From positions 1-10,963 of the forward strand of contig CAZKXX010000113.1 of NCBI GenBank assembly GCA_964556705.1: a DNA stretch of 10,963 nucleotides, written 5' to 3'. The stretch is from CAZKXX01 sp964556705 (GTDB taxonomy: Bacteria; Acidobacteriota; Terriglobia; UBA7540). The first letter of the stretch is position 1, and each line of letters starts with the position of its first letter. Below are positions 1 to 6,364 of this stretch, in pieces. The notes below the pieces were generated by a model. The model saw only the letters and a list, made by a program, of their open reading frames with translations. It searched no databases and had not been told where the DNA came from. The position numbers and the translations under genes are program-made.

Positions 1-7
1 CGAGCCC

Positions 8-139
8 TTGTCATCCTGACGAGGCCTGAACGTCCCCTCCGGCGGGGCGCTCAGACCTCGGAAGGATCTCGGCGGTTTCTCGAACCACCATGGGCGAGAT
101 TCTTCGGTCCGACAAAGCCCGTCGGACCCGGGATGACAA
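8..139. repeat. Composite folded intergenic repeat (TCATCC...GGATGA type)
   Basis: The outer ends are a perfect 9-base inverted repeat, TTGTCATCC at 8-16 and GGATGACAA at 131-139. Inside are two hairpins. One pairs 21-29 with 51-59 (8 of 9 pairs) around a CCCC/GGGG stem at 34-47. The other is a perfect 8-bp stem, GGTCCGAC 106-113 with GTCGGACC 121-128, with a 7-base loop. Between them GAAGGATCTC (61-70) and GAGATTCTTC (96-105) are inverted copies with one mismatch. This layout resembles the dispersed TGTCATCCTGA...GAAGGATCT elements common in environmental bacterial genomes; that family link is from memory. It lies just downstream of the minus-strand peptidase gene and could also affect its 3' end, but no U-tract is seen. 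Confidence 0.6.
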
Positions 140-195
140 CTCGCGGACTGCTGAGCGGAACCCTGGGCAAGCCTGAAAATGCTGGCAGGTCTTCT

Positions 196-2076
196 CTACT
201 TCAACAATTCAATCGTAACGATTTCGCCGGCGCGCTCGCCGACTTCGAACGTCACGCGCGCCCGGCGGCCGCGCAGCCCGGAGCAGGGATTGAAGGGTTT
301 GGGCAGGTCGGTCTCGGAGAGAAACTCGACCTTGTGGTAGTTGGTGGCGTGCAAGTCCACCGTGTAAGTCGGCAGCTTCACACCGAGGGTCATTCGCCCG
401 CGCGCCGCGCACTGCACTTCCGTGATCATTCCTTCCACGCGGCTGCGCATCGGCGCTTCCACCTTCGCGGGACTCGCCGGCGCAGCGGCTTCCCGTTCCA
501 GCCGTTCCTCCACTTGCTCCAGTTTTCGTCGCTGCTCGGCGCGCGCCTGCTCCCAGCGCTGCTGCGCGAGGCGGTCTTCCTCTTCGCGCCGGCGAGCCTC
601 CTCCCGGTACTGCGCGTACTTTTCGATTTCACCCTGCAACACTCGTGCCTGCCACTCCTCCTGCTCCGATTTCGCCCGTATCATAGCGCGCCTCGCCACC
701 ACGCGCGCCTGCTCCACCTTCTCCATGTTGAGCAGGACGTAGCCATAGTTGATGTGATGGCCCAGCACGCCCGGCTCGAGTTCGATGGCTTTGCGCACCA
801 GCTTTTCGGCTTCCGCGAGTTCCTTCCGGCGCCGCATGACGAAACTCGCCAGCGTGGAGTAGGCGGGCGCGAATTCGGCATTCAGCTCGATGGCCCGCCG
901 CAGCGCCCGTTCCACGCGTCCGATGGCGCTCTCGTCCGAAGCGCCCTCGGCCAGCAGCATGGCGTGGTAGTAGTTGGCCAGATAGCTCCGCGAATCAAGT
1001 TCGACGGCCTTTTCGAAATAGCGCGCCGCCTGCGCCTTGTCACCCTGACGAAAATGGAGAAAACCGAGGCTTTCGTGCACTGCGGCGCGGTTCGGGTCTT
1101 CGGCGAGCGCCCGCTCGAGGCTCTGGCGCGCTTCCGCGTAGCGGCCGTGATGGAGCAGGAAGTCGCCCTGCGCGGCCGCCACTTCCACCGCGCTCATCTC
1201 GCGCACGGAAAATTCCTTTTCATTCACATCTCCGGGCCCGGGAAGGCGCACGGCCGGAAACGTGAATTTGCGGACGTAATCGGCGAGGTTGCGTTCGAGC
1301 GTCGCCAGGTCGCCGAGCGCTTCGCGCCGCGCCCGCGGCTCCTCGACTTCGTTGTAGAGCAGCGTGAGATAGCGGTTCAGCTTGTCGGTGTGCGCGGCGC
1401 GGTCGGCGAGCATCAGGTAGTGGACGACGGCCCAGGACTGCGCGTAGAAAATCGAAGCTTTGTTCCGTTCGCTGTAATGCGGCGAATGGTAGTCCACCTG
1501 GAAGAGGTCTTCCAGGGAGAAAAGGCGTTGCGTCCGGAGGAGCTCAACCTGAGGGGCGCTGGCCCGCCCGACGATGGCCTCCTTCCCGCTCAACATCGTG
1601 CCCGAAAAGAATTCCGCCATGCCCTCGTTCAGCCACAAGGGCACCCACTTGAACGCCAGGTCGAGCAGCAGGTGCGCGTACTCGTGATAAACGATCTGGT
1701 AGGGAAATTCCCCGGGCAGGTCCACGCGCACGGCGACGTAGGGGCGGTCCTCGCCGCGCACGAAGATTCCCGCCGGACGCATCCGCTCCCTGGACTCCCA
1801 GTAATCCGGCAGGAGCTGCTTCATCGTGCGTTCATCACGCGCCGCAAAAATAATCAGGGGCGTTGCGGGATCCACTCGGGCCTTGGGATAGAGGTGCTTG
1901 AAAACGCCGCGGATCATCTCAAACTGCTCGGCCACGCGCCGGCCCTGCCGCTCGCCGGCGTTGGTAAAGACGATGAAGCGCGGACTGCGGACTTCAATCC
2001 AGCGGTCGTCGCGGCCCGCCGCGGGCGCCGCAGCCAGCAGAGCCAGGAGGGCCGAGAGCGTCGCCCGGCGGAACAT
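196..2076 (-). CDS. Secreted HExxH metallopeptidase-like protein with TPR repeats
   Basis: This 626-residue protein begins with a Sec-type signal peptide (MFRRATLSALLALLAAAPAA, cleavage near residue 20). A peptidase domain of the gluzincin / DUF1570-like type follows: HEYAH at 131-135 supplies two histidine zinc ligands and the catalytic Glu132, and NEGMAEF from residue 150 supplies the probable third ligand Glu151. Residues about 300-465 are TPR helices (ALAEDPNR, KAVELDSR, KAIELEPG repeat boundaries). Residues 484-530 form a very charged, probably coiled-coil stretch. Residues 545-626 are a small beta-rich domain with two cysteines (C556, C598). I chose the start at 2076 because the signal peptide begins there; an open frame continues upstream to 2331 but overlaps the neighbouring TPR gene and looks non-coding. 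The Shine-Dalgarno is weak (GAGG close to the ATG). The substrate is unknown. It follows the six-TPR gene by 112 bases on the same strand and may be co-transcribed. Family assignment is good; protease activity is inferred. Confidence 0.8.
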   Translation of the reverse strand: MFRRATLSALLALLAAAPAAGRDDRWIEVRSPRFIVFTNAGERQGRRVAEQFEMIRGVFKHLYPKARVDPATPLIIFAARDERTMKQLLPDYWESRERMRPAGIFVRGEDRPYVAVRVDLPGEFPYQIVYHEYAHLLLDLAFKWVPLWLNEGMAEFFSGTMLSGKEAIVGRASAPQVELLRTQRLFSLEDLFQVDYHSPHYSERNKASIFYAQSWAVVHYLMLADRAAHTDKLNRYLTLLYNEVEEPRARREALGDLATLERNLADYVRKFTFPAVRLPGPGDVNEKEFSVREMSAVEVAAAQGDFLLHHGRYAEARQSLERALAEDPNRAAVHESLGFLHFRQGDKAQAARYFEKAVELDSRSYLANYYHAMLLAEGASDESAIGRVERALRRAIELNAEFAPAYSTLASFVMRRRKELAEAEKLVRKAIELEPGVLGHHINYGYVLLNMEKVEQARVVARRAMIRAKSEQEEWQARVLQGEIEKYAQYREEARRREEEDRLAQQRWEQARAEQRRKLEQVEERLEREAAAPASPAKVEAPMRSRVEGMITEVQCAARGRMTLGVKLPTYTVDLHATNYHKVEFLSETDLPKPFNPCSGLRGRRARVTFEVGERAGEIVTIELLK

Positions 2077-2129
2077 GCCTCGGGAGTTACCAGAAGATAT
2101 CGGCACTGTCAAGATGACCTGCCGACCGC

Positions 2130-2146
2130 GCGCCTCAGGGAGGCGC
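2130..2146. other. Intercistronic hairpin between the two TPR genes
   Basis: GCGCCTC (2130-2136) and GAGGCGC (2140-2146) can form a 7-bp stem with a 3-base loop (or 6 bp with a 5-base loop). It lies in the 112-base gap between the six-TPR gene and the metallopeptidase gene. No U-tract follows on the minus strand, so it is unlikely to be an intrinsic terminator; it may affect mRNA processing or stability in the gap. Confidence 0.35.
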
Positions 2147-2188
2147 ACGCCCGAAAAAGCGCCGAGGAGTGTCGGCGAGCTTTCGTTG

Positions 2189-3109
2189 TTACGGTGCGAG
2201 GGAAGGCCGCTTGAGCTTTTGGGCGAGCTGTTCGTGACGCGTCCGGTAGTCGGAATTCGAGGGGTCGAGTTCCGCGGCGCGCTGGTATTCGCTGAGCGCC
2301 GCCTGAAGCTCCCCTTTTTCCTGCAGGGCAAACCCCAGGCGGGAGCGAAGTTCGGCGTCGTTCGGGCGCAGGCGGACGGCCTCGCGAAACGCCCCCACGG
2401 CGCCCGCCAGGTCGCCCTTGCCGCGCAGCGCCAGGCCGAGCCTGGCGAAATTATCGGGCGAATCGGGCCGCAGCTTCACCGCCGCCTGGAGCGCCTCCGC
2501 CGCGCGCGTCCAGTCGCGCCGCTCGGCGTAGAGCCGCGCCGCTTCTTCGTACGGCCGGGGATCGTCGGGACGGAGCTTCGACGCCTCGCCGAAGGCTTCC
2601 ATCGCCCCGCGCGTGTCTCCGGAGCGCGCCAGCGCCTGGCCGAGCCGGAAGCGGAGTTCGGGGTCGCTCGGTTGCAGCCGTAACGCCTGACGATAGGAAG
2701 CCGCGGCGGATTTCCAATCGTTCTGTTCGGCTGTTATCCCGGCCAGCCCCGCGTGCAAGTCGGCCGACTTCGGTTCGAGTTCGAGCGCCGCCCGGTACTC
2801 TTTCTCCGCGGCGTCATACCGGCGCTGCCCGGCGAATTCCTCCGCTCGCGCCCGATGCCGCGCCACGATGGCTTCCTTCGGCAGGGTGACCTTCGCCCCG
2901 CGCAACGCCTCCAGCACGCGGTCATCGGCTCCCGCGGCGCGGAGTGACTCCAGAGCTTCCGCGTCCAACTCGAAGGCAATGCCGCGTTCACCGACCAGCA
3001 TCACCACGCGCGCGCGCGGGACCTCGCCCCTGAGCAGCCCGATGAGCTGTTCCTGCGTCAGCGGCCGCGGAGCTTCCTGCGCGCCCGCCGGGAGCACGCC
3101 CAGCAACAC
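2189..3109 (-). CDS. Secreted protein with six tandem TPR repeats
   Basis: This protein has 306 residues from the GTG at 3109. An N-terminal region of about 60 residues (PLTQEQLIGLLRGEVP then ERGIAFELDAEALESLRAAG) resembles a short domain common in acidobacterial TPR proteins; that is recalled, not searched. Six consecutive TPR units of about 34 residues follow, from about residue 84 to 288, each ending in a motif such as ALELEPKSAD, ALRLQPSDPE, ASKLRPDDPR, AVKLRPDSPD, AVRLRPNDAE or AAELDPSNSD. TPRs are protein-protein interaction scaffolds; the partner is unknown. The start is doubtful: from the GTG, the signal peptide VLLGVLPAGAQ lacks a positive n-region and there is no spaced Shine-Dalgarno. 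Eight codons upstream an ACG (3133) preceded by GGAGG with 6-base spacing would give MFFRLVLGVLLGVLPAGAQ, a complete signal peptide. No ATG, GTG or TTG lies between the upstream in-frame TAG and 3109. It is the first gene of a possible two-gene unit with the metallopeptidase. Confidence 0.85.
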   Translation of the reverse strand: MLLGVLPAGAQEAPRPLTQEQLIGLLRGEVPRARVVMLVGERGIAFELDAEALESLRAAGADDRVLEALRGAKVTLPKEAIVARHRARAEEFAGQRRYDAAEKEYRAALELEPKSADLHAGLAGITAEQNDWKSAAASYRQALRLQPSDPELRFRLGQALARSGDTRGAMEAFGEASKLRPDDPRPYEEAARLYAERRDWTRAAEALQAAVKLRPDSPDNFARLGLALRGKGDLAGAVGAFREAVRLRPNDAELRSRLGFALQEKGELQAALSEYQRAAELDPSNSDYRTRHEQLAQKLKRPSLAP

Positions 3110-3139
3110 CCCTAGAACGAGACGAAAAAACGTGGCCCA

Positions 3140-3144
3140 CCTCC
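3140..3144 (-). promoter_or_regulatory. Shine-Dalgarno GGAGG pointing to an ACG triplet
   Basis: On the minus strand GGAGG is followed by six bases (TGGGCC) and then ACG at 3133-3131, in frame with the six-TPR gene. The spacing is ideal for initiation at the ACG, and it is the only strong ribosome binding site ahead of this gene. Confidence 0.45.
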
Positions 3145-3218
3145 GCCCCGAGTGCGCCTATTCTACCAATCCCGGGGCAAGGTGAGCCATGATTTTGAAG
3201 CCGATTTATGCGCAAGAC

Positions 3219-3887
3219 TCAGGAGCGCTTCACGGCTTGCACGTTCAGTTCGATTCGCACGTTGTTGTCCACCAGCACGCCGCCCGCTTCCAGCGCCTGG
3301 TTCCAGTTCAGCCCCCAGTCGCGACGGTCAATCGTCAGGTTCGCTTCCGCGCCGATCCGCAGCCCGCCCCAGGCGTCCTTCACCGGCCCGGCGACCGTAA
3401 ACGGAATCGCCACTTCCTTCGTCACGCCGTGCATCGTGAGCGGCCCGTGGGCCACGAAGCCGTCAGCAGTTTTCTCGATGCGCTGGCTTTTGAAGGTGAT
3501 TTGCCGATGCTTTTCGACGTCGAAGAAGTCGGCGCTGCGCAGGTGGTTGTCGCGCTTCTGAATCCCCGTATCGATGCTCGCCGCTTCGATGCTCACCTCC
3601 ACCGAAGACTGGGTGATGTTTTCGGGGTCGTAGAGAATCCGCCCCTCGAACTTGTTGAACTTTCCGCGCACGGTGGTGATGACCATGTGCCGCACACCGA
3701 AGCCGATCGAACTGTGTGCCGGGTCGAATTCATACAGGTCCACGGCCGCCGCCGGCGGCGCGCTCAGCGCCAGGCTGAAGACGACGGCCACCGCTGCCAC
3801 CAGGCTTCCCAACCCGCGGTGAAGCCGCGCCGGCTTCCGCTGCTTTCCTATGCTCCATAGGTTTCCGAAATCTTCATGAAGGTGCAT
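3219..3887 (-). CDS. YceI family periplasmic polyisoprenoid-binding protein
   Basis: The 222-residue product has a long signal region: a basic n-region (KQRKPARLHRG), a hydrophobic core (about residues 27-43) and a probable SPase I site at APPAAA, leaving a mature protein of about 174 residues from Val49. The mature part matches the YceI lipocalin-like fold: DPAHSSIGFGVRHM near its start, VRGKFNKFEGRI, DNHLRSADFFDVEKHRQITF, GPLTMHGVTKEVAIPF and a C-terminal DWGLNWNQALEAGGVLV block. Family members bind long isoprenoid chains (for example quinone-type lipids) in the periplasm. The ligand here is unknown; a functional link with nearby uppP is possible but unsupported. The start is well supported: GAGGAG lies about 10 bases ahead of the ATG. 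A leader of several hundred bases without a gene, containing possible RNA structures, lies upstream. Confidence 0.93.
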   Translation of the reverse strand: MHLHEDFGNLWSIGKQRKPARLHRGLGSLVAAVAVVFSLALSAPPAAAVDLYEFDPAHSSIGFGVRHMVITTVRGKFNKFEGRILYDPENITQSSVEVSIEAASIDTGIQKRDNHLRSADFFDVEKHRQITFKSQRIEKTADGFVAHGPLTMHGVTKEVAIPFTVAGPVKDAWGGLRIGAEANLTIDRRDWGLNWNQALEAGGVLVDNNVRIELNVQAVKRS

Positions 3888-4090
3888 CGACTTCTCTCCT
3901 CGCTAAGTTTTTGATGACGAGAAAGCCCCGGATACAGGCCGGCGGAGAGCCGGCTCGGCGTCTGCCCGCTAACTAGACGCGTTTCGGCTTGCACGGGTTG
4001 CCGAGGCCGCCCCGGTCCTCGAACGGCCGAGGCGCAGGCGCCGGCCACGGTACGCATTGGACACCGTTCGCCCCCTCGGGAATGATTTGA

Positions 4091-4146
4091 CGCAAAACCG
4101 TTGGCCGGGGATGCAGGGGAATTCACAGGGCCCGCGAGGTTTTGCG
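4091..4146. repeat. Inverted repeat CGCAAAACC / GGTTTTGCG
   Basis: CGCAAAACC at 4091-4099 and GGTTTTGCG at 4138-4146 are a perfect 9-base inverted pair separated by 38 bases; one G-U and one more G-C pair extend the stem to 11 on the minus strand. It lies immediately downstream (minus sense) of the possible riboswitch and upstream of yceI. It could form the expression platform of the leader or be a binding site or repeat remnant. No U-tract follows. Confidence 0.4.
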
Positions 4147-4147
4147 C

Positions 4148-4295
4148 CGTCACGGTCTCCTGGCGCGAGAAGGGAGAATCCTGTGCGGCCGGCGCACACC
4201 CGCGCGCGGCCCCACTCCGAGCGCGAGCGGGGAGTCGGAATCGCAACGGCGGCCACTTCCCCGCCGGGAGAGAGGGCCGTAGCGCCGGCACCGCG
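4148..4295 (-). promoter_or_regulatory. Possible diverged cobalamin riboswitch upstream of yceI
   Basis: Read on the minus strand, five short motifs occur in cobalamin-riboswitch order: GGTGCC (4292-4287); GGGAA (4261-4257); CCGTTGCGATTCC (4249-4237), which matches the typical CCGGTGCAAATCC at 10 of 13 positions; CCCCGC (4232-4227); and the B12-box decamer CCAGGAGACC (4163-4154). The overall length of about 140 bases is reasonable. Against it, the usual AACTGT after CCCCGC is absent, the CGGTG core is altered, the region is very GC-rich, and the nearest downstream gene (yceI, about 265 bases away) is not a usual target. It could be a decayed or variant riboswitch, or chance. Comparison is with the recalled consensus; no covariance model was run. 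Confidence 0.27.
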
Positions 4296-4326
4296 TCGGC
4301 GACGCCTCGCCCCTGCGCCCCGTCAT

Positions 4327-4342
4327 CCCCGCGCCGGCGGGG
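4327..4342. repeat. CCCCGC/GCGGGG hairpin with CGTCATC lead-in
   Basis: CGTCAT leads directly into CCCCGC (4327-4332), loop GCCG, GCGGGG (4337-4342): a perfect 6-bp stem. The layout resembles dispersed CGTCATCCCCGC...GCGGGGA intergenic repeats known from many GC-rich genomes (recalled). An imperfect AGATTCC tandem at 4369-4385 follows. Confidence 0.4.
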
Positions 4343-4368
4343 ACCCCGAGGCACAGAAACCCCATTCA

Positions 4369-4385
4369 AGATTCCAGATTCCAGA
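4369..4385. repeat. Short tandem of AGATTCC (2.4 copies)
   Basis: AGATTCC occurs twice in direct succession (4369-4375 and 4376-4382) followed by AGA. It is similar in style to the GATTTTGG-type units that flank the four-helix-bundle gene and may be a remnant of such a repeat, but it is too short to be sure. Confidence 0.3.
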
Positions 4386-4550
4386 GCGCCCTCGAGACCG
4401 CCAGGCGTGGCGAAAATTTTCGAAACGAACCGGGGAAGTGATTGAAAGCCGGCCCTCGCGCTCCGCCGTATGGGAAAGGAACCGGGACTTCCGCGCGGCG
4501 CCTCGCGGGCCAAAGTCGGCCTCCGGGTGTGTTAGGATAGTTCGCTCGAC

Positions 4551-4556
4551 AGGAGG
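4551..4556 (+). promoter_or_regulatory. Shine-Dalgarno AGGAGG of rnj, 6 bases before an ATC
   Basis: AGGAGG is a perfect anti-16S match. Six bases later is ATC (4563-4565), in frame with ribonuclease J; the first canonical start, TTG 4584, is 27 bases away. An in-frame TAG at 4533 excludes a start further upstream. The site therefore favours initiation at ATC. Confidence 0.6.
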
Positions 4557-4583
4557 AAGCCCATCTCAAACCCCACCGGCACG

Positions 4584-6236
4584 TTGAAAGCCATCCCGCT
4601 CGGCGGTCTGGGCGAATTCGGCATGAACATGATGGCCTTCGAATACGAAGGCCGCATCGTCGTGGTGGATTGCGGCGTGATGTTTCCGGACGCCGAGCTG
4701 CTGGGCGTGGACATCGTCATTCCGGACATCTCCTATCTGCGCGAGCGGCGCGACCGCATCGAGGCGCTGCTGCTGACGCACGCGCATGAGGACCACATCG
4801 GGGCGCTGCCCTACGTGCTCGACGAAGTGGACGCGCCCGTGTACGGCACGGCGTTCACGCTGGCGCTGGCGCGCGCCAAGCTCCACGAACACGGCCTGGA
4901 AGACGCCGTCGAGCTGCGGGAGATGAAAGCGGGCGCGCCGTTCGACGCCGGCCCGTTCAAGGTGGAGTTCATTCCGCTCACGCACAGCATCGTGGATGCG
5001 GGCGCGCTGGCGCTGACGACGCCGGTGGGGACGGTCATTCACACGGGCGACTTCAAGTTCGACGCCACGCCCACGGACGGCCGCCCGAGCGACCTGCACA
5101 CGCTGGCCGCCTACGGCGGCAGGGGCGTGCTGGCGCTGTTTTCCGATTCGACGAACGTCGAGCGGAGCGGCATCACGCCCTCCGAGCGCGCGGTGCGCGA
5201 GCGACTCTCGGAGATCCTCACGGAAGCGAAAGAGCGCGTGCTGATTTCCTGCTTCTCGACCTCCGTGCACCGCATGCAGGTAGTGGCGGAGCTGGCCGCC
5301 GAACACGGCCGGAGGCTCTGCTTCGTGGGCCGGAGCATGTATCGGGTGTCGGAGATCGCGCGCGAGATGGGCCGGCTGCGCCTCCCCGACGGATTGCTCG
5401 TGGACCCGCAGGACCTTAAGAAACTTCCGCGCCGCGACGTGGTCGTGGTTATCAGCGGTAGCCTGGGCGAGCCGCTCGCCGCGCTCGCCCGCGCCGCCGT
5501 GAACCATCACAAGTGGGTGACTGTCGAGCCCGGCGACGATGTGGTGCTCTCGGCGCGCATCATTCCGGGAAACGAGAAATCCATCTACCGCATGGTGGAC
5601 CACCTCTGCCGGCGCGGGGCGCGCGTCCACCAGTCGGACGGCCGCCAGCCGCCCGTGCACGTCTCCGGACACGCCAGCGCCGAAGAGCTGAAGCTGATGC
5701 TCAGCCTCGTCCGGCCGCGCTACTTCATCCCCGTCCACGGCGAGTACCGCCAGCTCTACCGCCACGCGCAGATCGCGCGCGAGGTGGGGGTCGTCGGCAA
5801 AGAAGTTTTTCTGCTCGAGACCGGCGACGTGCTGGAATTTGACTCGAAAGGCGCGCGCCGCGCCGGGCGCGTCAAGGTGGGGCGCGTCTGCATTGATGTG
5901 GGGACGCTCGACGAGGTCGGCGACGTCATACTGAAAGAGCGCCGCCACATCTCCGAAGACGGCATCGTCATCCCCATCCTCGCCATCAACGAGCATACGG
6001 GCGAGCTGGAAGCCGACCCCGAAATCATTTCGCGCGGCTTCGTGCCGCTCGAGGCAGCTCACGAGCTGGTCGAGAGCGCGCGCGAGGTGATCCTGAAGAC
6101 GCTTGAAAAATCCAGCGCCGAGGAAGTCAGGGACTGGGGCGTGGTCAAGGACAAGATCCGCTCCGCGCTGCGCAAACACTTCGACCAGGAAACCGGCAAG
6201 CGGCCGATGATTCTTCCGGTGGTCCTGGAAATCTGA
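4584..6236 (+). CDS. rnj: Ribonuclease J
   Basis: RNase J is a cytoplasmic 5'-3' exonuclease and endonuclease of the metallo-beta-lactamase/beta-CASP family, acting in mRNA decay and rRNA maturation. The product has 550 residues from TTG, or 557 from ATC at 4563, close to the usual 555. Visible in order (TTG numbering): PLGGLGEFG at 5-13; zinc-binding HAHEDH at 66-71; H134; HTGDFKFD from 153; the beta-CASP stretch with SGSLGEP at 291-297, where the family usually has TGSQGEP; SGHAS at 361-365; PVHGEY with H385; and a complete C-terminal domain ending MILPVVLEI. The start is uncertain: TTG has no nearby Shine-Dalgarno, while AGGAGG sits 6 bases before ATC 4563, which would add MSNPTGT. Starting at the next ATGs would remove the conserved PLGGLGEFG. 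The gene is followed by the four-helix-bundle cassette and then uppP and ftsK on the same strand. An RNase J gene near ftsK/spoIIIE is also known in Bacillus. Confidence 0.96.
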   Translation: MKAIPLGGLGEFGMNMMAFEYEGRIVVVDCGVMFPDAELLGVDIVIPDISYLRERRDRIEALLLTHAHEDHIGALPYVLDEVDAPVYGTAFTLALARAKLHEHGLEDAVELREMKAGAPFDAGPFKVEFIPLTHSIVDAGALALTTPVGTVIHTGDFKFDATPTDGRPSDLHTLAAYGGRGVLALFSDSTNVERSGITPSERAVRERLSEILTEAKERVLISCFSTSVHRMQVVAELAAEHGRRLCFVGRSMYRVSEIAREMGRLRLPDGLLVDPQDLKKLPRRDVVVVISGSLGEPLAALARAAVNHHKWVTVEPGDDVVLSARIIPGNEKSIYRMVDHLCRRGARVHQSDGRQPPVHVSGHASAEELKLMLSLVRPRYFIPVHGEYRQLYRHAQIAREVGVVGKEVFLLETGDVLEFDSKGARRAGRVKVGRVCIDVGTLDEVGDVILKERRHISEDGIVIPILAINEHTGELEADPEIISRGFVPLEAAHELVESAREVILKTLEKSSAEEVRDWGVVKDKIRSALRKHFDQETGKRPMILPVVLEI

Positions 6237-6245
6237 CGATTTCCC

Positions 6246-6278
6246 GATTTTGGATTTGAGATTTTGGATTTTGGACTA
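6246..6278. repeat. Left terminal inverted repeat of the four-helix-bundle cassette
   Basis: This 33-base AT-rich repeat is built of two GATTTTGGATTT units 14 bases apart (6246-6257 and 6260-6271). It matches the reverse complement of 6742-6774 at 30 of 33 positions. It begins 9 bases after the rnj stop codon. Confidence 0.85.
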
Positions 6279-6351
6279 AGCCCGCCTCGATGAGTCGGGA
6301 ACGTTGCATGTCTGAATGAGGACGACAATGCGTTTTGCCGGCTGGCACTGC

Positions 6352-6356
6352 GAAGG
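6352..6356 (+). promoter_or_regulatory. Shine-Dalgarno GAAGG for the four-helix-bundle gene
   Basis: GAAGG ends 8 bases before the GTG at 6365 and decides that start over the upstream in-frame TTG at 6335. Confidence 0.55.
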
Positions 6357-6364
6357 TTTCGGTT

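Larger units (their letters stand above)
3888..4562. other. Long intergenic region between divergent yceI and rnj
   Basis: About 675 bases lie between the divergently transcribed yceI and rnj genes. Both strands have open frames here, but their translations are Arg/Pro/Ala-rich and match nothing I recognise, so I call no gene. Contents: a GCCGGC/GCCGGC stem with a 5-base loop at 3938-3954 in the yceI leader; an inverted repeat at 4091-4146; a possible diverged cobalamin riboswitch on the minus strand at about 4150-4292; a CCCCGC/GCGGGG hairpin at 4327-4342; a short AGATTCC tandem at 4369-4385; and the rnj Shine-Dalgarno at 4551. Promoters for both genes should lie here, but I see no convincing -35/-10 pair. 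Confidence 0.6.

Noticed and set aside
2130..2146. Intrinsic terminator between the TPR genes
   Set aside because: The hairpin is good but no U-tract follows on either strand, so I list it only as a hairpin.
133..2214. A 693-codon plus-strand open frame opposite the metallopeptidase gene
   Set aside because: It is the antisense shadow of a gene with a signal peptide, HExxH motif and TPRs; its translation is His/Arg-rich with no recognisable domain, as expected in GC-rich DNA.
2077..2331. An 85-residue N-terminal extension of the metallopeptidase gene
   Set aside because: It would place the signal peptide internally and overlap the end of the six-TPR gene; the residues look like out-of-frame TPR gene sequence.
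3938..3954. Terminator or known riboswitch piece in the yceI leader (GCCGGC stem)
   Set aside because: Short self-complementary GC-rich stem, no U-tract, no match to a known riboswitch core; a c-di-GMP (GEMM) type was considered and key bases are absent.
3848..4513. A 221-codon minus-strand open frame covering the intergenic region
   Set aside because: It overlaps the yceI start in another frame, crosses the repeats and riboswitch-like region, and its Arg/Pro/Gly-rich translation matches no family.
4566..6179. A 537-codon minus-strand open frame opposite rnj
   Set aside because: Antisense shadow of a clear RNase J; no family features and no ribosome binding site support.
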